Assembly: GCA_050299835.1 (NCBI GenBank)
Contig: JBNKWP010000001.1
Span: 1-64,000, forward strand
Reading direction: 5' to 3'
Source: JAJDOD01 sp050299835
Lineage (GTDB): Bacteria; Pseudomonadota; Alphaproteobacteria; Rhodobacterales; Rhodobacteraceae
Length of the DNA stretch: 64,000 nt
Shown: positions 7,828 through 14,133 of the stretch, one piece after another
How the letters are laid out: every line of letters begins with the position of its first letter
Numbering within the stretch: position 1 is the first letter of the stretch
The notes under the pieces: generated by a model
Told to the model about the DNA's origin: nothing
Seen by the model: the letters and a program-made list of their open reading frames with translations, nothing else
Database searches by the model: none
Made by a program: the position numbers and the translations under genes

Positions 7828-8340
7828 TCAGTATTCCGCGACCTGCCAGCCATTGCGCCGCAGACAACGCGCGCCGTAGACGGTCCGCAGGCCGCGGTCG
7901 GTGCGAACTTTCAGGCGGCAGTCGCGCGGCAGTTTGCTGGCAAAGGCGTAATTGCGTTGCAGGCAGCGGCTGCCAAAGACCATGCGGTCGTGACGGGCGG
8001 TCGTCAGCGTCAGGGCGCAGCGTCCAGGCAGCGGCGCATGACGGGCGAACCTCTTGCCTTTCTTCCTGCCATCCTTCCAACGGTGCAGATCGCCGTCGAT
8101 CGCATCGCGCGATCTGCTGCCTTCGATCGAAGCGTAGGGATCATGATACACCTGGTTCGACCGGGCCCGGTTTTTGTTTTTCCGGTCGCTGGCCGCGGAG
8201 GCGATGATGCCAAGCACCGCAAGCCCGGCCAGCGTCTTGGCAATATCCTCGCCATCGGGTGCGGCGGTGGCGGAGATCGGCGTCAGGGTCAGGGACAGCG
8301 CGGTGAGACCGGCAATGGCAATTCTGGGAAAGTGAAACAT
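7828..8340 (-). CDS. Secreted hypothetical protein with basic, cysteine-containing tail
   Basis: 170 residues with a signal peptide (MFHFPRIAIAGLTALSLTL, cleaved near ATAAP). A second hydrophobic stretch (TLAGLAVLGIIASAASD) may be a membrane segment. The C-terminal half is arginine-rich and carries four cysteines in two similar blocks, RCALTLTTARHDRMVFGSRCL and CRLKVRTDRGLRTVYGARCL (each about 20 residues), suggesting a duplicated motif with disulfides. Start ATG 8338-8340 has an AAGGGGG site. Function unknown. Confidence 0.75.
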   Translation of the reverse strand: MFHFPRIAIAGLTALSLTLTPISATAAPDGEDIAKTLAGLAVLGIIASAASDRKNKNRARSNQVYHDPYASIEGSRSRDAIDGDLHRWKDGRKKGKRFARHAPLPGRCALTLTTARHDRMVFGSRCLQRNYAFASKLPRDCRLKVRTDRGLRTVYGARCLRRNGWQVAEY

Positions 8341-8521
8341 CGGGAACAAACCCCCTTTTTGGTTGAACTGAGCTGGCGCGACGGGACAGGGCCGCATTTC
8401 GTGAGACCAACCTCGCCGAGGGCGGCGTTGACGCTCAATATCGGGGACCTGCTATCGAATAACAGCGCGGCCACTTCCCCATGTTATTGATTTTCGAAAC
8501 CGCCGAGCGCAGGGTGCGGCC

Positions 8522-8815
8522 ATGAAAACGCATCTTTTCCTGACTGCTTTCCTGTTCGCCGCCGCGCTTGCCGCTCCGGCAGATGCCGCGTGCTATGCCG
8601 ACTACAAGGCCAAGCGGGAAAATCCGCTCAAGCTGCATTACGGGGTTGTCCAGGTCGACATTTCCCCCTGCGCCATGTCAAACAATGTGGCATCACAGGT
8701 CAGCCGCAAGCTGCAATCCGCAGGCTGGCAGCTTTTGCAGGTTCAGTCGGTTTTCGACGATAGCGGTCTTGGGAAAAGGAAACAGGATGCAGGCGAATTC
8801 TTCCTCCGCTTCTGA
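8522..8815 (+). CDS. Small secreted hypothetical protein
   Basis: 97 residues with a clear signal peptide (MKTHLFLTAFLFAAALAAPADA). The mature part ACYADYKAKRENPLKLHYGV...SPC contains two cysteines likely to be paired. It resembles small periplasmic proteins seen widely in Roseobacter genomes, but I cannot name the family. Its 3' end overlaps the next gene by 29 bases, so the two are probably coexpressed. Confidence 0.75.
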   Translation: MKTHLFLTAFLFAAALAAPADAACYADYKAKRENPLKLHYGVVQVDISPCAMSNNVASQVSRKLQSAGWQLLQVQSVFDDSGLGKRKQDAGEFFLRF

Positions 8816-9491
8816 GGCGAAGGCCGTCGGCACCAGGATCGTCACTTTCGGAATTATCGCGGTTGTCCTGATCCTTGGAATCGCCGGGGCGCTTCTGCTT
8901 CTGAACCTTCCCGACGCAAATGCTTTCAACGCCCGTGTCGAGCAGCTTTTCGTCGAGAACGAAGACCTGACCAGCGCGGCCGAGATCAAGTTACTGGAGA
9001 TTCTCGCCCAGTCCGGCACCGCCTTTTCCGAAGTGCTGGCAAGCTACAGGCTGGTGATCTTCGTCTTGATGCTGTTCGCCACCGGTCTTCTCGTCGCAAG
9101 CCTTGTCTTCGTGGTGACCATCGTTCTTCTGAACCGCCGCATCGGCACCATCGAACGCCAGGGCATTCAGGTGTCCTCTCTCGCGATCAATCGGGAGGAA
9201 AAAGTGGTGACGCTGAACGACATGGAATTCTCGCTGACCGGGGCCGCCATCGAGACGCTTTCGGTTCTGGCCGAAGCCCGGATGGATGGCGACGTGCTGT
9301 CGGGTGCGGAGATCGAGGCGATGATTTCCGGCAAGGACCCCAGCGAATGCGAGGAGGCTTCGGGGGCCACGCGGATCAAACGGTTGCGCGACGCGTTAGG
9401 CAACCAAATGGTGGCCGAGCTGCTGATCAAGACGGTTGCGCGCCAGGGCTATGTCTTGTCCATCGACCAGAACGCCATCGAGGTACGCTGA
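8787..9491 (+). CDS. Membrane-anchored winged-helix (OmpR-type) protein
   Basis: 234 residues. Membrane segments are visible at about 18-40 and 88-115. The C-terminal part (about 140-226) ends with TRIKRLRDALGNQM...IKTVARQGYVLS, which reads like the recognition helix and wing of a Trans_reg_C winged helix (usual words: RLRRKL ... TVRGVGY). A ToxR-like mechanism with a tethered DNA-binding domain is therefore likely, but with the DNA-binding domain at the C terminus and no receiver domain. ATG 8787 has an AAAAGGA site; the longer frame from 8568 overlaps the previous gene and is not preferred. Target genes unknown. Confidence 0.75.
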   Translation: MQANSSSASEAKAVGTRIVTFGIIAVVLILGIAGALLLLNLPDANAFNARVEQLFVENEDLTSAAEIKLLEILAQSGTAFSEVLASYRLVIFVLMLFATGLLVASLVFVVTIVLLNRRIGTIERQGIQVSSLAINREEKVVTLNDMEFSLTGAAIETLSVLAEARMDGDVLSGAEIEAMISGKDPSECEEASGATRIKRLRDALGNQMVAELLIKTVARQGYVLSIDQNAIEVR

Positions 9492-9495
9492 TCCC

Positions 9496-9632
9496 GGTCC
9501 ATTGTGGGGTTTCCCCCCTCAAACTCCCTGAGGGTATTCTGCCGGGGAGAAGGTCCAAGCGTGCAGGGTTCGGATTCCGAGAAAAGCCACGCTGGACTGC
9601 CCCTTGGGCAACGCCTGAACCTGTGGCCTTCA
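9496..9632 (+). ncRNA. ssrS: 6S RNA candidate
   Basis: The stretch directly after the winged-helix gene folds as a long interrupted hairpin: an outer helix (GGTCCA near 9496 with TGGCC near 9624; GGGTTTC-like with GAACC), a large central bubble bearing TCCCTGAG on the left and TTGGGCAACGCCTGAACC on the right, and a strong inner helix (GTCCAAGCGTG with CACGCTGGAC, one bulge) capped by TTCGGATTCCGAGAAAAGCC. The cap GnTCGG..CCGAGAAGCC and the CCCTGAG element match E. coli 6S RNA, which binds and inhibits RNA polymerase holoenzyme. Ends are estimated from pairing; a terminator follows at 9656. Confidence 0.6.
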
Positions 9633-9655
9633 CCCTTACGTTGAACGTTGTTCGC

Positions 9656-9681
9656 AAAAATGACGCGAGCTGCGCGTTTTT
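9656..9681 (+). terminator. Rho-independent terminator after the 6S RNA candidate
   Basis: Stem ACGCG/CGCGT (9663-9677) with loop AGCTG, flanked by an A run (9656-9660) and followed by TTTTT (9677-9681). Confidence 0.7.
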
Positions 9682-9699
9682 CCCATTAGTTATGCTTCT

Positions 9700-9914
9700 G
9701 CAGTGGACATAGGTTGAGGTGTGCCGGGTCGCTCACTCATCCCTGTGCGGGTCGGCTCCCTCGGTCGGGCGAATGCGACCCCAGCATCCGGCCGGGGGAT
9801 TAACAAGTGCGTGCCAATGCGAGTGAACGTGTGTGAAGGTAGCGGGTGCACGGCGCCACCCCAAGGGGCGTCCATGGTCTGGGCCGGTCTGTCCGAGGGG
9901 TAGACCGGCCTTTG
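9700..9914 (+). ncRNA. Unidentified structured region, possible small RNA
   Basis: No convincing gene lies between the 6S candidate and position 9943. The plus strand contains a long-range helix GGGTCGC (9726-9732) with GCGACCC (9775-9781), a second hairpin around CGCCACCCCAAGGGGCG (9854-9870), and then a strong terminator hairpin. This looks like an independent transcript of about 200 bases, but I recognise no RNA family; it lacks the SRP, tmRNA and RNase P signature motifs. The 5' end is a guess. Confidence 0.35.
9882..9914 (+). terminator. Rho-independent terminator of the structured region
   Basis: A perfect nine-base-pair stem GGCCGGTCT (9882-9890) with AGACCGGCC (9902-9910) is followed by TTTG. 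It faces the convergent gene at 9943. Confidence 0.65.
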
Positions 9915-9942
9915 CCATTCCAGGCAATCCGCGCCGAATGAC

Positions 9943-10410
9943 TTAGGTCTGCTGTTCCTGAAGATGCAGCTTCATATCCATGAGCACTTGTTGCAGGGCG
10001 TTGGTTTCTTCCAGCAGCCGTCGCGCCTCGTTCAGCGAGATCACACCGTCGGCCATGGAGTGATTGTATTCCGCCATGAGGTTGGCGAACCGCTGGGACA
10101 ACAAGATGACATCGGAGTTCAGCCCGCCGGGCCGCTCATCGCGCCCGGTCTCATATTCGAGTTTCAGTTGCTGGAGTTCCGCAAGCGCCTTTGTCACGAA
10201 AGGCACACTGGCCGCGGTTTCCAGTTCGACCAGAACATTGACAGGGATGAACCGGTCCGAATTCTCGTCCATGAGGGAGGCATATCTGCCCAGGGTTGCT
10301 TTCGATTTACCGGAAACTTCGCACGCCTTCGCGTAACCAATATCCTTGATCAAGGCTTCGGTATGGCGTTTCAGATACTCACCACGCGCCTGGCGCGGAT
10401 CCTTTGTCAT
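9943..10410 (-). CDS. Putative DNA-binding regulator, phage CII-like
   Basis: 155 residues. The N-terminal half contains a probable helix-turn-helix, GYAKACEVSGKSKATLGRYAS (about residues 25-45), where the serine/lysine-rich turn and RYAS recognition helix resemble phage CII-type regulators. The C-terminal half is helical and leucine-rich (NEARRLLEETNALQQVLMDMKLHLQEQQ), probably an oligomerisation coiled coil. No phage genes lie nearby, so this is likely a resident regulator. Target unknown. Confidence 0.7.
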   Translation of the reverse strand: MTKDPRQARGEYLKRHTEALIKDIGYAKACEVSGKSKATLGRYASLMDENSDRFIPVNVLVELETAASVPFVTKALAELQQLKLEYETGRDERPGGLNSDVILLSQRFANLMAEYNHSMADGVISLNEARRLLEETNALQQVLMDMKLHLQEQQT

Positions 10411-10545
10411 TCGTCGTCCCCCGACTTATTCGTCATGCGACCCTGTGTTTGGATAACGCAATCGCGACCTCTTGCCTATATTCAAAGACTTTACGCCACG
10501 GAACTTCGCGCCTGGCTGCTTGTTGTTGCGCCGTGAAACGATCCG

Positions 10546-11361
10546 TCAGCCCCCGATACGGCCCGCAGCGAAGGCAATGGCGCGCTGGTAGTTCCCGCTG
10601 TCGTTCCAGGCGGACAGCACCCGGAAATTCGCGGTTCCTTCGTGGAACGGCTGCCCCTTCTTCCATCCGTTCGCCCGCAGCATATTCGCCGCTGTGGCCA
10701 GCGCGTCCACCGCGCTGTAGGGATCGGTCCGGCCATCGCCATTGGCATCGACGCCGTATTTCAGCCAGTTGCCTGCAAGAAACTGCATATGTCCCAATTC
10801 GCCGGAGGGTCCGCCGCGAGTGCCGGTGCTGATGGAGCCCCGGTCGATAAGCGCCAGAGCGGCCAGCGCATGGCCTTCGAATTTCGGGTGACGCCGGCAG
10901 TAGGACGCCAGTGTCACCGCGCCTGAGACAATGGGCGTCTCGCCAAGATAGCCACCCCAGCTTGTCTCCAGCCCCCAGATCGTAGCCAGAACCGAACCCG
11001 GCACGCCATAACGTTGCTCGATGGCCGCGAAGAGTTTGGCGTTCTGCTGCACACGGACGCGGGACCTGTTTATGAAGGCCTCCGCACTCGATCCGCTGCG
11101 CTTGGCGAGAAACGTGGCTGGGTCGGCCTGCCGCGTGCCGGTCTGGCTTTTGGGGTTGGATTCGAAACGCCAGGTGATGCCGGAGAGCTGGCTCGACGCC
11201 AGGGCCTGAAGCCCGCGCTGGCCGATACCGCTGCGTTTGGCCTCGGCAGATAAGGCGCTCACATAGCCCGGATACCCGGCTTTCTGAGTGATGCAGGGCG
11301 CGGCGAACACGGTGGAGGCGGTCAGGGAGAGGATGGCGGGGAGCAAAATGCGGAGTTTCAA
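10546..11361 (-). CDS. Lytic murein transglycosylase, MltB type
   Basis: 271 residues from a TTG codon that gives a signal peptide (MKLRILLPAILSLTASTVFAA). The frame reaches a GTG at 11436, but that adds a 25-residue leader in front of the signal and has no ribosome binding site. The catalytic glutamate sits in IWGLETSWGGYLG; the blocks GELGHMQFLAGNWLKYGVDANGDGRTDP and ANMLRANGW are typical of the GH103/SLT_2 fold (first one named here by GHMQF and DGRTDP). It cleaves peptidoglycan glycan strands in the periplasm. Monocistronic. Confidence 0.88.
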   Translation of the reverse strand: MKLRILLPAILSLTASTVFAAPCITQKAGYPGYVSALSAEAKRSGIGQRGLQALASSQLSGITWRFESNPKSQTGTRQADPATFLAKRSGSSAEAFINRSRVRVQQNAKLFAAIEQRYGVPGSVLATIWGLETSWGGYLGETPIVSGAVTLASYCRRHPKFEGHALAALALIDRGSISTGTRGGPSGELGHMQFLAGNWLKYGVDANGDGRTDPYSAVDALATAANMLRANGWKKGQPFHEGTANFRVLSAWNDSGNYQRAIAFAAGRIGG

Positions 11362-11662
11362 AAGCGGGGTCTTTCGGCTTGGGGGTATCTGCGCACTAAA
11401 GCCGGAAACCTGTCGTTGGTAAATCACTTCCGGCACAAGAGGCTGCAGACTGAAGCCCTCCGTCAGGGCACCATCGTCGAGTGAGAAGTAACGTTGCCGA
11501 ATGCGGAACCAGTCAGCATGATGCGCGACGATTCCTGTCCCGACAAGGCTGCCGTGCCGACCATGCGATCCGCAGGCATTTCAAACGTCCGGGCGAAACA
11601 AAGTCGCACCGCCCACATTGGGACGGCGCGACGTGATCGACATTCTCTCGACCTCCTGGCCG
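11362..11662. other. Gene-free stretch
   Basis: About 300 bases between the transglycosylase and the rhodanese gene. A minus-strand frame runs through it but overlaps rhodanese and shows no family features. I see no RNA, repeat or clear terminator here; it should contain the transglycosylase promoter and the rhodanese operon end. Confidence 0.4.
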
Positions 11663-12028
11663 TCAGCGAATAGTCGGATGGCCGGCATCCGCCCAGGCCT
11701 GCGTTCCACCATTGACCCAACTCACCCGAGCGAAGCCCAGGGAAGCAAAGGCCTCTGCCGCGCGGGCGGCCATCGGCCCGACCTGACAACTGGTCACGAT
11801 GTGCAGCGACCGATCGATGAAGGCGGGCGGCAGATTGTCCGCCTCGATTTCGGCGATCGAAATGAGACGTGCGCCGGGGATCTTTCCTGTGGTCGCGGCG
11901 ATGGCCTCGGCGGGCCGGGGATCTACGAACTCGATGCCCGCTTTGCCGTGAAGAGCATGGGCCTCTGCCACACTTATTGATGTGATGGCCGCGTTTTCCA
12001 CTGACCCGGTGTCTGTGCAGGATGTCAT
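11663..12028 (-). CDS. Single-domain rhodanese
   Basis: 121 residues. The active-site loop is SCQVGPMAARA, with a cysteine at about position 80 that would carry the persulfide; VDPRPAEAIAATTGKIPGA and the end WVNGGTQAWADAGHP are standard rhodanese words. It is a small cytoplasmic sulfur transferase. It is the last gene of a three-gene minus-strand run (ygjV-like, dsrE-like, rhodanese) divergent from a TetR gene, suggesting sulfur or redox stress handling under that regulator. Confidence 0.9.
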   Translation of the reverse strand: MTSCTDTGSVENAAITSISVAEAHALHGKAGIEFVDPRPAEAIAATTGKIPGARLISIAEIEADNLPPAFIDRSLHIVTSCQVGPMAARAAEAFASLGFARVSWVNGGTQAWADAGHPTIR

Positions 12029-12056
12029 ATCATTCTCTCCTATATTGAGCTTTGCG

Positions 12057-12428
12057 TCAGAAGCTGAGTGTCGAAGCGCCGTCGACGATCAGCGCATGAA
12101 GGGCGGGCGAACCGACGACTTGAACGCCATCGATGAAGTCGCCTTCTTCGTAGCCGCGCACCTTGGCGCAGGGCGGACAGACGAGAATGCGACCGCCTTT
12201 CGACTGGAAGCTGTCGATCAGTTCTTTCAGCGGCGGATCGAACGGGTTCATCCGTACATTGTCAGCCGCGCCCTTGCGGACGACATCCACCGCGGCACTG
12301 ACCATGAACAGCGTGACCTGCTGTCCGGAGGCGATGCCGGTGTTGGCGATGGTGAAGGCGACTGTCGCGCGCTCGTCGTCGAGGCCGCGTGAGACCACGA
12401 TGGCCAGTTTCTTCGTTTCGGTTTCCAT
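12057..12428 (-). CDS. DsrE-family sulfur-relay protein
   Basis: 123 residues starting METETKKLAIVVSRG. The fold is DsrE/TusD-like: an N-terminal beta strand, then DERATVAFTIANTGIASGQQVTLF, and a cysteine pair in GGRILVCPPCAKVRGY (CPPC, about 84-87) in the place where DsrE proteins carry their persulfide cysteine. The open frame extends far upstream, but this ATG with an AAGGATAAG site is the sensible start. Lies 28 bases upstream of rhodanese, a plausible sulfur donor or acceptor. Confidence 0.88.
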   Translation of the reverse strand: METETKKLAIVVSRGLDDERATVAFTIANTGIASGQQVTLFMVSAAVDVVRKGAADNVRMNPFDPPLKELIDSFQSKGGRILVCPPCAKVRGYEEGDFIDGVQVVGSPALHALIVDGASTLSF

Positions 12429-12499
12429 GAGACTTATCCTTTCAGGTTTGAGGTTTTGTGCCCGGACGGTCCCCGGTCCGGTCGGGATCTCAGTGGGGG

Positions 12500-13033
12500 T
12501 TATGTGGCGATTGGCGTTGCTCGGCGACTGTGAAGCTCGCGGCGTAACGCGGTTGCGGCGATGAGGAATGAGATCATTGCGCCCGCCAGGCAGGGCCATG
12601 CGCCGACGATCAGGTCGTGGGCTGCGCCGAAGGGCGAAGCGCCGAGTTGGACCGCGCGCAAGCGCAGAGTGTCGCGTTGCATCCGACCCAGCATGATCAG
12701 GCAACAAGCGGTTGCGGCCAAGAGCGAGGGCAGGCCGGTATAGGTCAGCGTGGCGGCGATCAGCACGACCGGCAGGAAGATGTAGCCGATCTTGGACAGC
12801 CACGGACGATCTCTGCCCAAAAGCGCCACCGTGGTTTGCATCGCGCCGATCAGGCAGATCGCGGCGGCCGTGTCATGGCCTGCGAATGCATAGCTCGCGC
12901 CATACGAACAGGAAGCTGTGAGCTGCACGCCCAGGATGGTTGTCCGGCCCCGGAACAGCGGCCAGACCAGCTGCGCAGAGAGCCCGGCGGCTCCGAAGCC
13001 CGCGGCGAGCGTATATGATGTCAGGTCCAGCAT
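12500..13033 (-). CDS. YgjV-family inner-membrane protein
   Basis: 177 residues with about five membrane helices. The start MLDLTSYTLAAGFGAAGLSAQLVWPLFRGRTTIL and the following QLTASCSYGASYAF are typical of the small YgjV family (about 160-180 residues), whose function is unknown; the start is given by its first and last words MLDLTSY and FRGRTTIL. First gene of the TetR-divergent operon, 71 bases upstream of the DsrE gene; the operator-like repeats lie just before its ATG. Confidence 0.8.
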   Translation of the reverse strand: MLDLTSYTLAAGFGAAGLSAQLVWPLFRGRTTILGVQLTASCSYGASYAFAGHDTAAAICLIGAMQTTVALLGRDRPWLSKIGYIFLPVVLIAATLTYTGLPSLLAATACCLIMLGRMQRDTLRLRAVQLGASPFGAAHDLIVGAWPCLAGAMISFLIAATALRRELHSRRATPIAT

Positions 13034-13044
13034 GGTATGCTCCG

Positions 13045-13092
13045 TGTTACAGACTGTTTGGTCTGTCTTTTACATACCGTTTGGTCTGTTTC
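13045..13092. promoter_or_regulatory. Operator-like repeats between ygjV-like and tetR genes
   Basis: An 18-base inverted repeat ACAGACTGTTTGGTCTGT (13049-13066; ACAGAC and GTCTGT arms) is followed at once by a second partial copy, ACCGTTTGGTCTGT (13076-13089). Both share TTTGGTCTGT. Position next to the ygjV start and upstream of a divergent TetR gene fits a repressor binding site. Confidence 0.65.
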
Positions 13093-13234
13093 AGCTCTAG
13101 ACGTAGTCGCGTTTCGATCGTTTCAGCTTTGCGTCAAACTGAAACATGATTGAAACACAGGGGTTTTCAGGGGTGGAAAACCCAGAGGCGCGAATATATA
13201 GTACCAACCAGTCGGATTGGAGCTGAGACGAAAA

Positions 13235-13858
13235 ATGAGTCGCAAAGGTGAAATTGCGAAGGAAAACATCCTGACCGCCTCGAAGGCGTTGGTCATGCGG
13301 AAGGGATTCGCGGGGACCTCCGTGGATGACATTCTCCGCGAGGCCGGGGTGTCGAAGGGCGCCTTCTTTCACCACTTCAAGTCAAAGGCCGACCTGACGG
13401 AACAGCTGATGCGCTGGTATGCAGCCAAGGACATTGCCATGTTCCGCGAGTTCATGGCCAAGGCAGAGGCGGTTCACGAAGATCCGATGGATCAGCTCAT
13501 GCACTGCCTTACGGAATTCGAGACTTATCTCTCCGACCCGGACAACCCACCGCGTGGCTGCATGTACGCGCTCTATACTTACGAGGACGATCACTTCGAA
13601 AACAATCTGAAGGATTTCGTCGCGGACACGCTTCAGACATGGACCGCGATGTATATCCGCAAGTTCCAGGAGGTGATCGACCGCTATCCTCCTGCACGCC
13701 CGGTCACGGCCCGGCAACTGGCGGAGATGTTCATCGCGGTTATCGAAGGCGGGTTGATCCTGCAAAGAGCCTACGGAAGAGAGGGGCTGACAACCCGCCA
13801 GTCCAGACAGTTCCGAGATTATCTGGGGCTTCTATTCTCAAGCGCGCCAATCAAATAA
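13235..13858 (+). CDS. TetR-family transcriptional regulator
   Basis: 207 residues from ATG 13235 (MSRKGEIAKENILTAS); a TTG six codons upstream is less likely since GGAG lies between. The TetR helix-turn-helix is at about 25-48: GTSVDDILREAGVSKGAFFHHF, given here by TSVDDILREAG and KGAFFHHF. The ligand domain has a cysteine in PRGCMYALYTYEDD, which could make it thiol-reactive as in NemR-like regulators; that is inference. It probably represses itself and the divergent ygjV-dsrE-rhodanese genes. Confidence 0.92.
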   Translation: MSRKGEIAKENILTASKALVMRKGFAGTSVDDILREAGVSKGAFFHHFKSKADLTEQLMRWYAAKDIAMFREFMAKAEAVHEDPMDQLMHCLTEFETYLSDPDNPPRGCMYALYTYEDDHFENNLKDFVADTLQTWTAMYIRKFQEVIDRYPPARPVTARQLAEMFIAVIEGGLILQRAYGREGLTTRQSRQFRDYLGLLFSSAPIK

Positions 13859-14133
13859 GGCCGTGGCTAGCGACAGTGCTGCCCTGCACATGAGATTCGG
13901 CGAGCTTGCCTGACCCACTGGCCTCTGTCGTGAGTACACTTGGCTACTACTCGAACGGGCCTTGGTGATCACTTGGTGCACGCGCAGCGAAGGGCAGCTT
14001 CGAACCCGAAGTGGACAAACAAGAGGGCCGACTTTTTGATGTATGCAAATGCAGGCATCGGTTGAGTTGCTGCCCCCAAAATCACCTCACGAATAGAGAG
14101 GCAAATAGGGCGGTCCGGGCTGGCAAAATCGGC
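13859..14133. other. Gene-free stretch before the acyltransferase
   Basis: About 275 bases with no gene, RNA or terminator I can support. Composition shifts here toward AT-richer sequence that continues to the tRNA at 16461, so it may be one edge of an acquired segment. Confidence 0.35.

Noticed and set aside
9700..9914. SRP RNA, tmRNA or RNase P RNA
   Set aside because: The signature GGAAGGAAGCA-type loop of SRP RNA, the tRNA-like ends of tmRNA and the conserved RNase P cores are all missing.
9733..9927. 64-codon minus-strand frame
   Set aside because: No family features, and the region shows RNA-like structure with a terminator on the plus strand.
9943..10410. Prophage region suggested by a CII-like regulator
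   Set aside because: No integrase, structural or lysis gene nearby; a single regulator is not evidence of a phage.
11463..11789. 108-codon minus-strand frame
   Set aside because: It overlaps the rhodanese gene in another frame and contains no recognisable domain.
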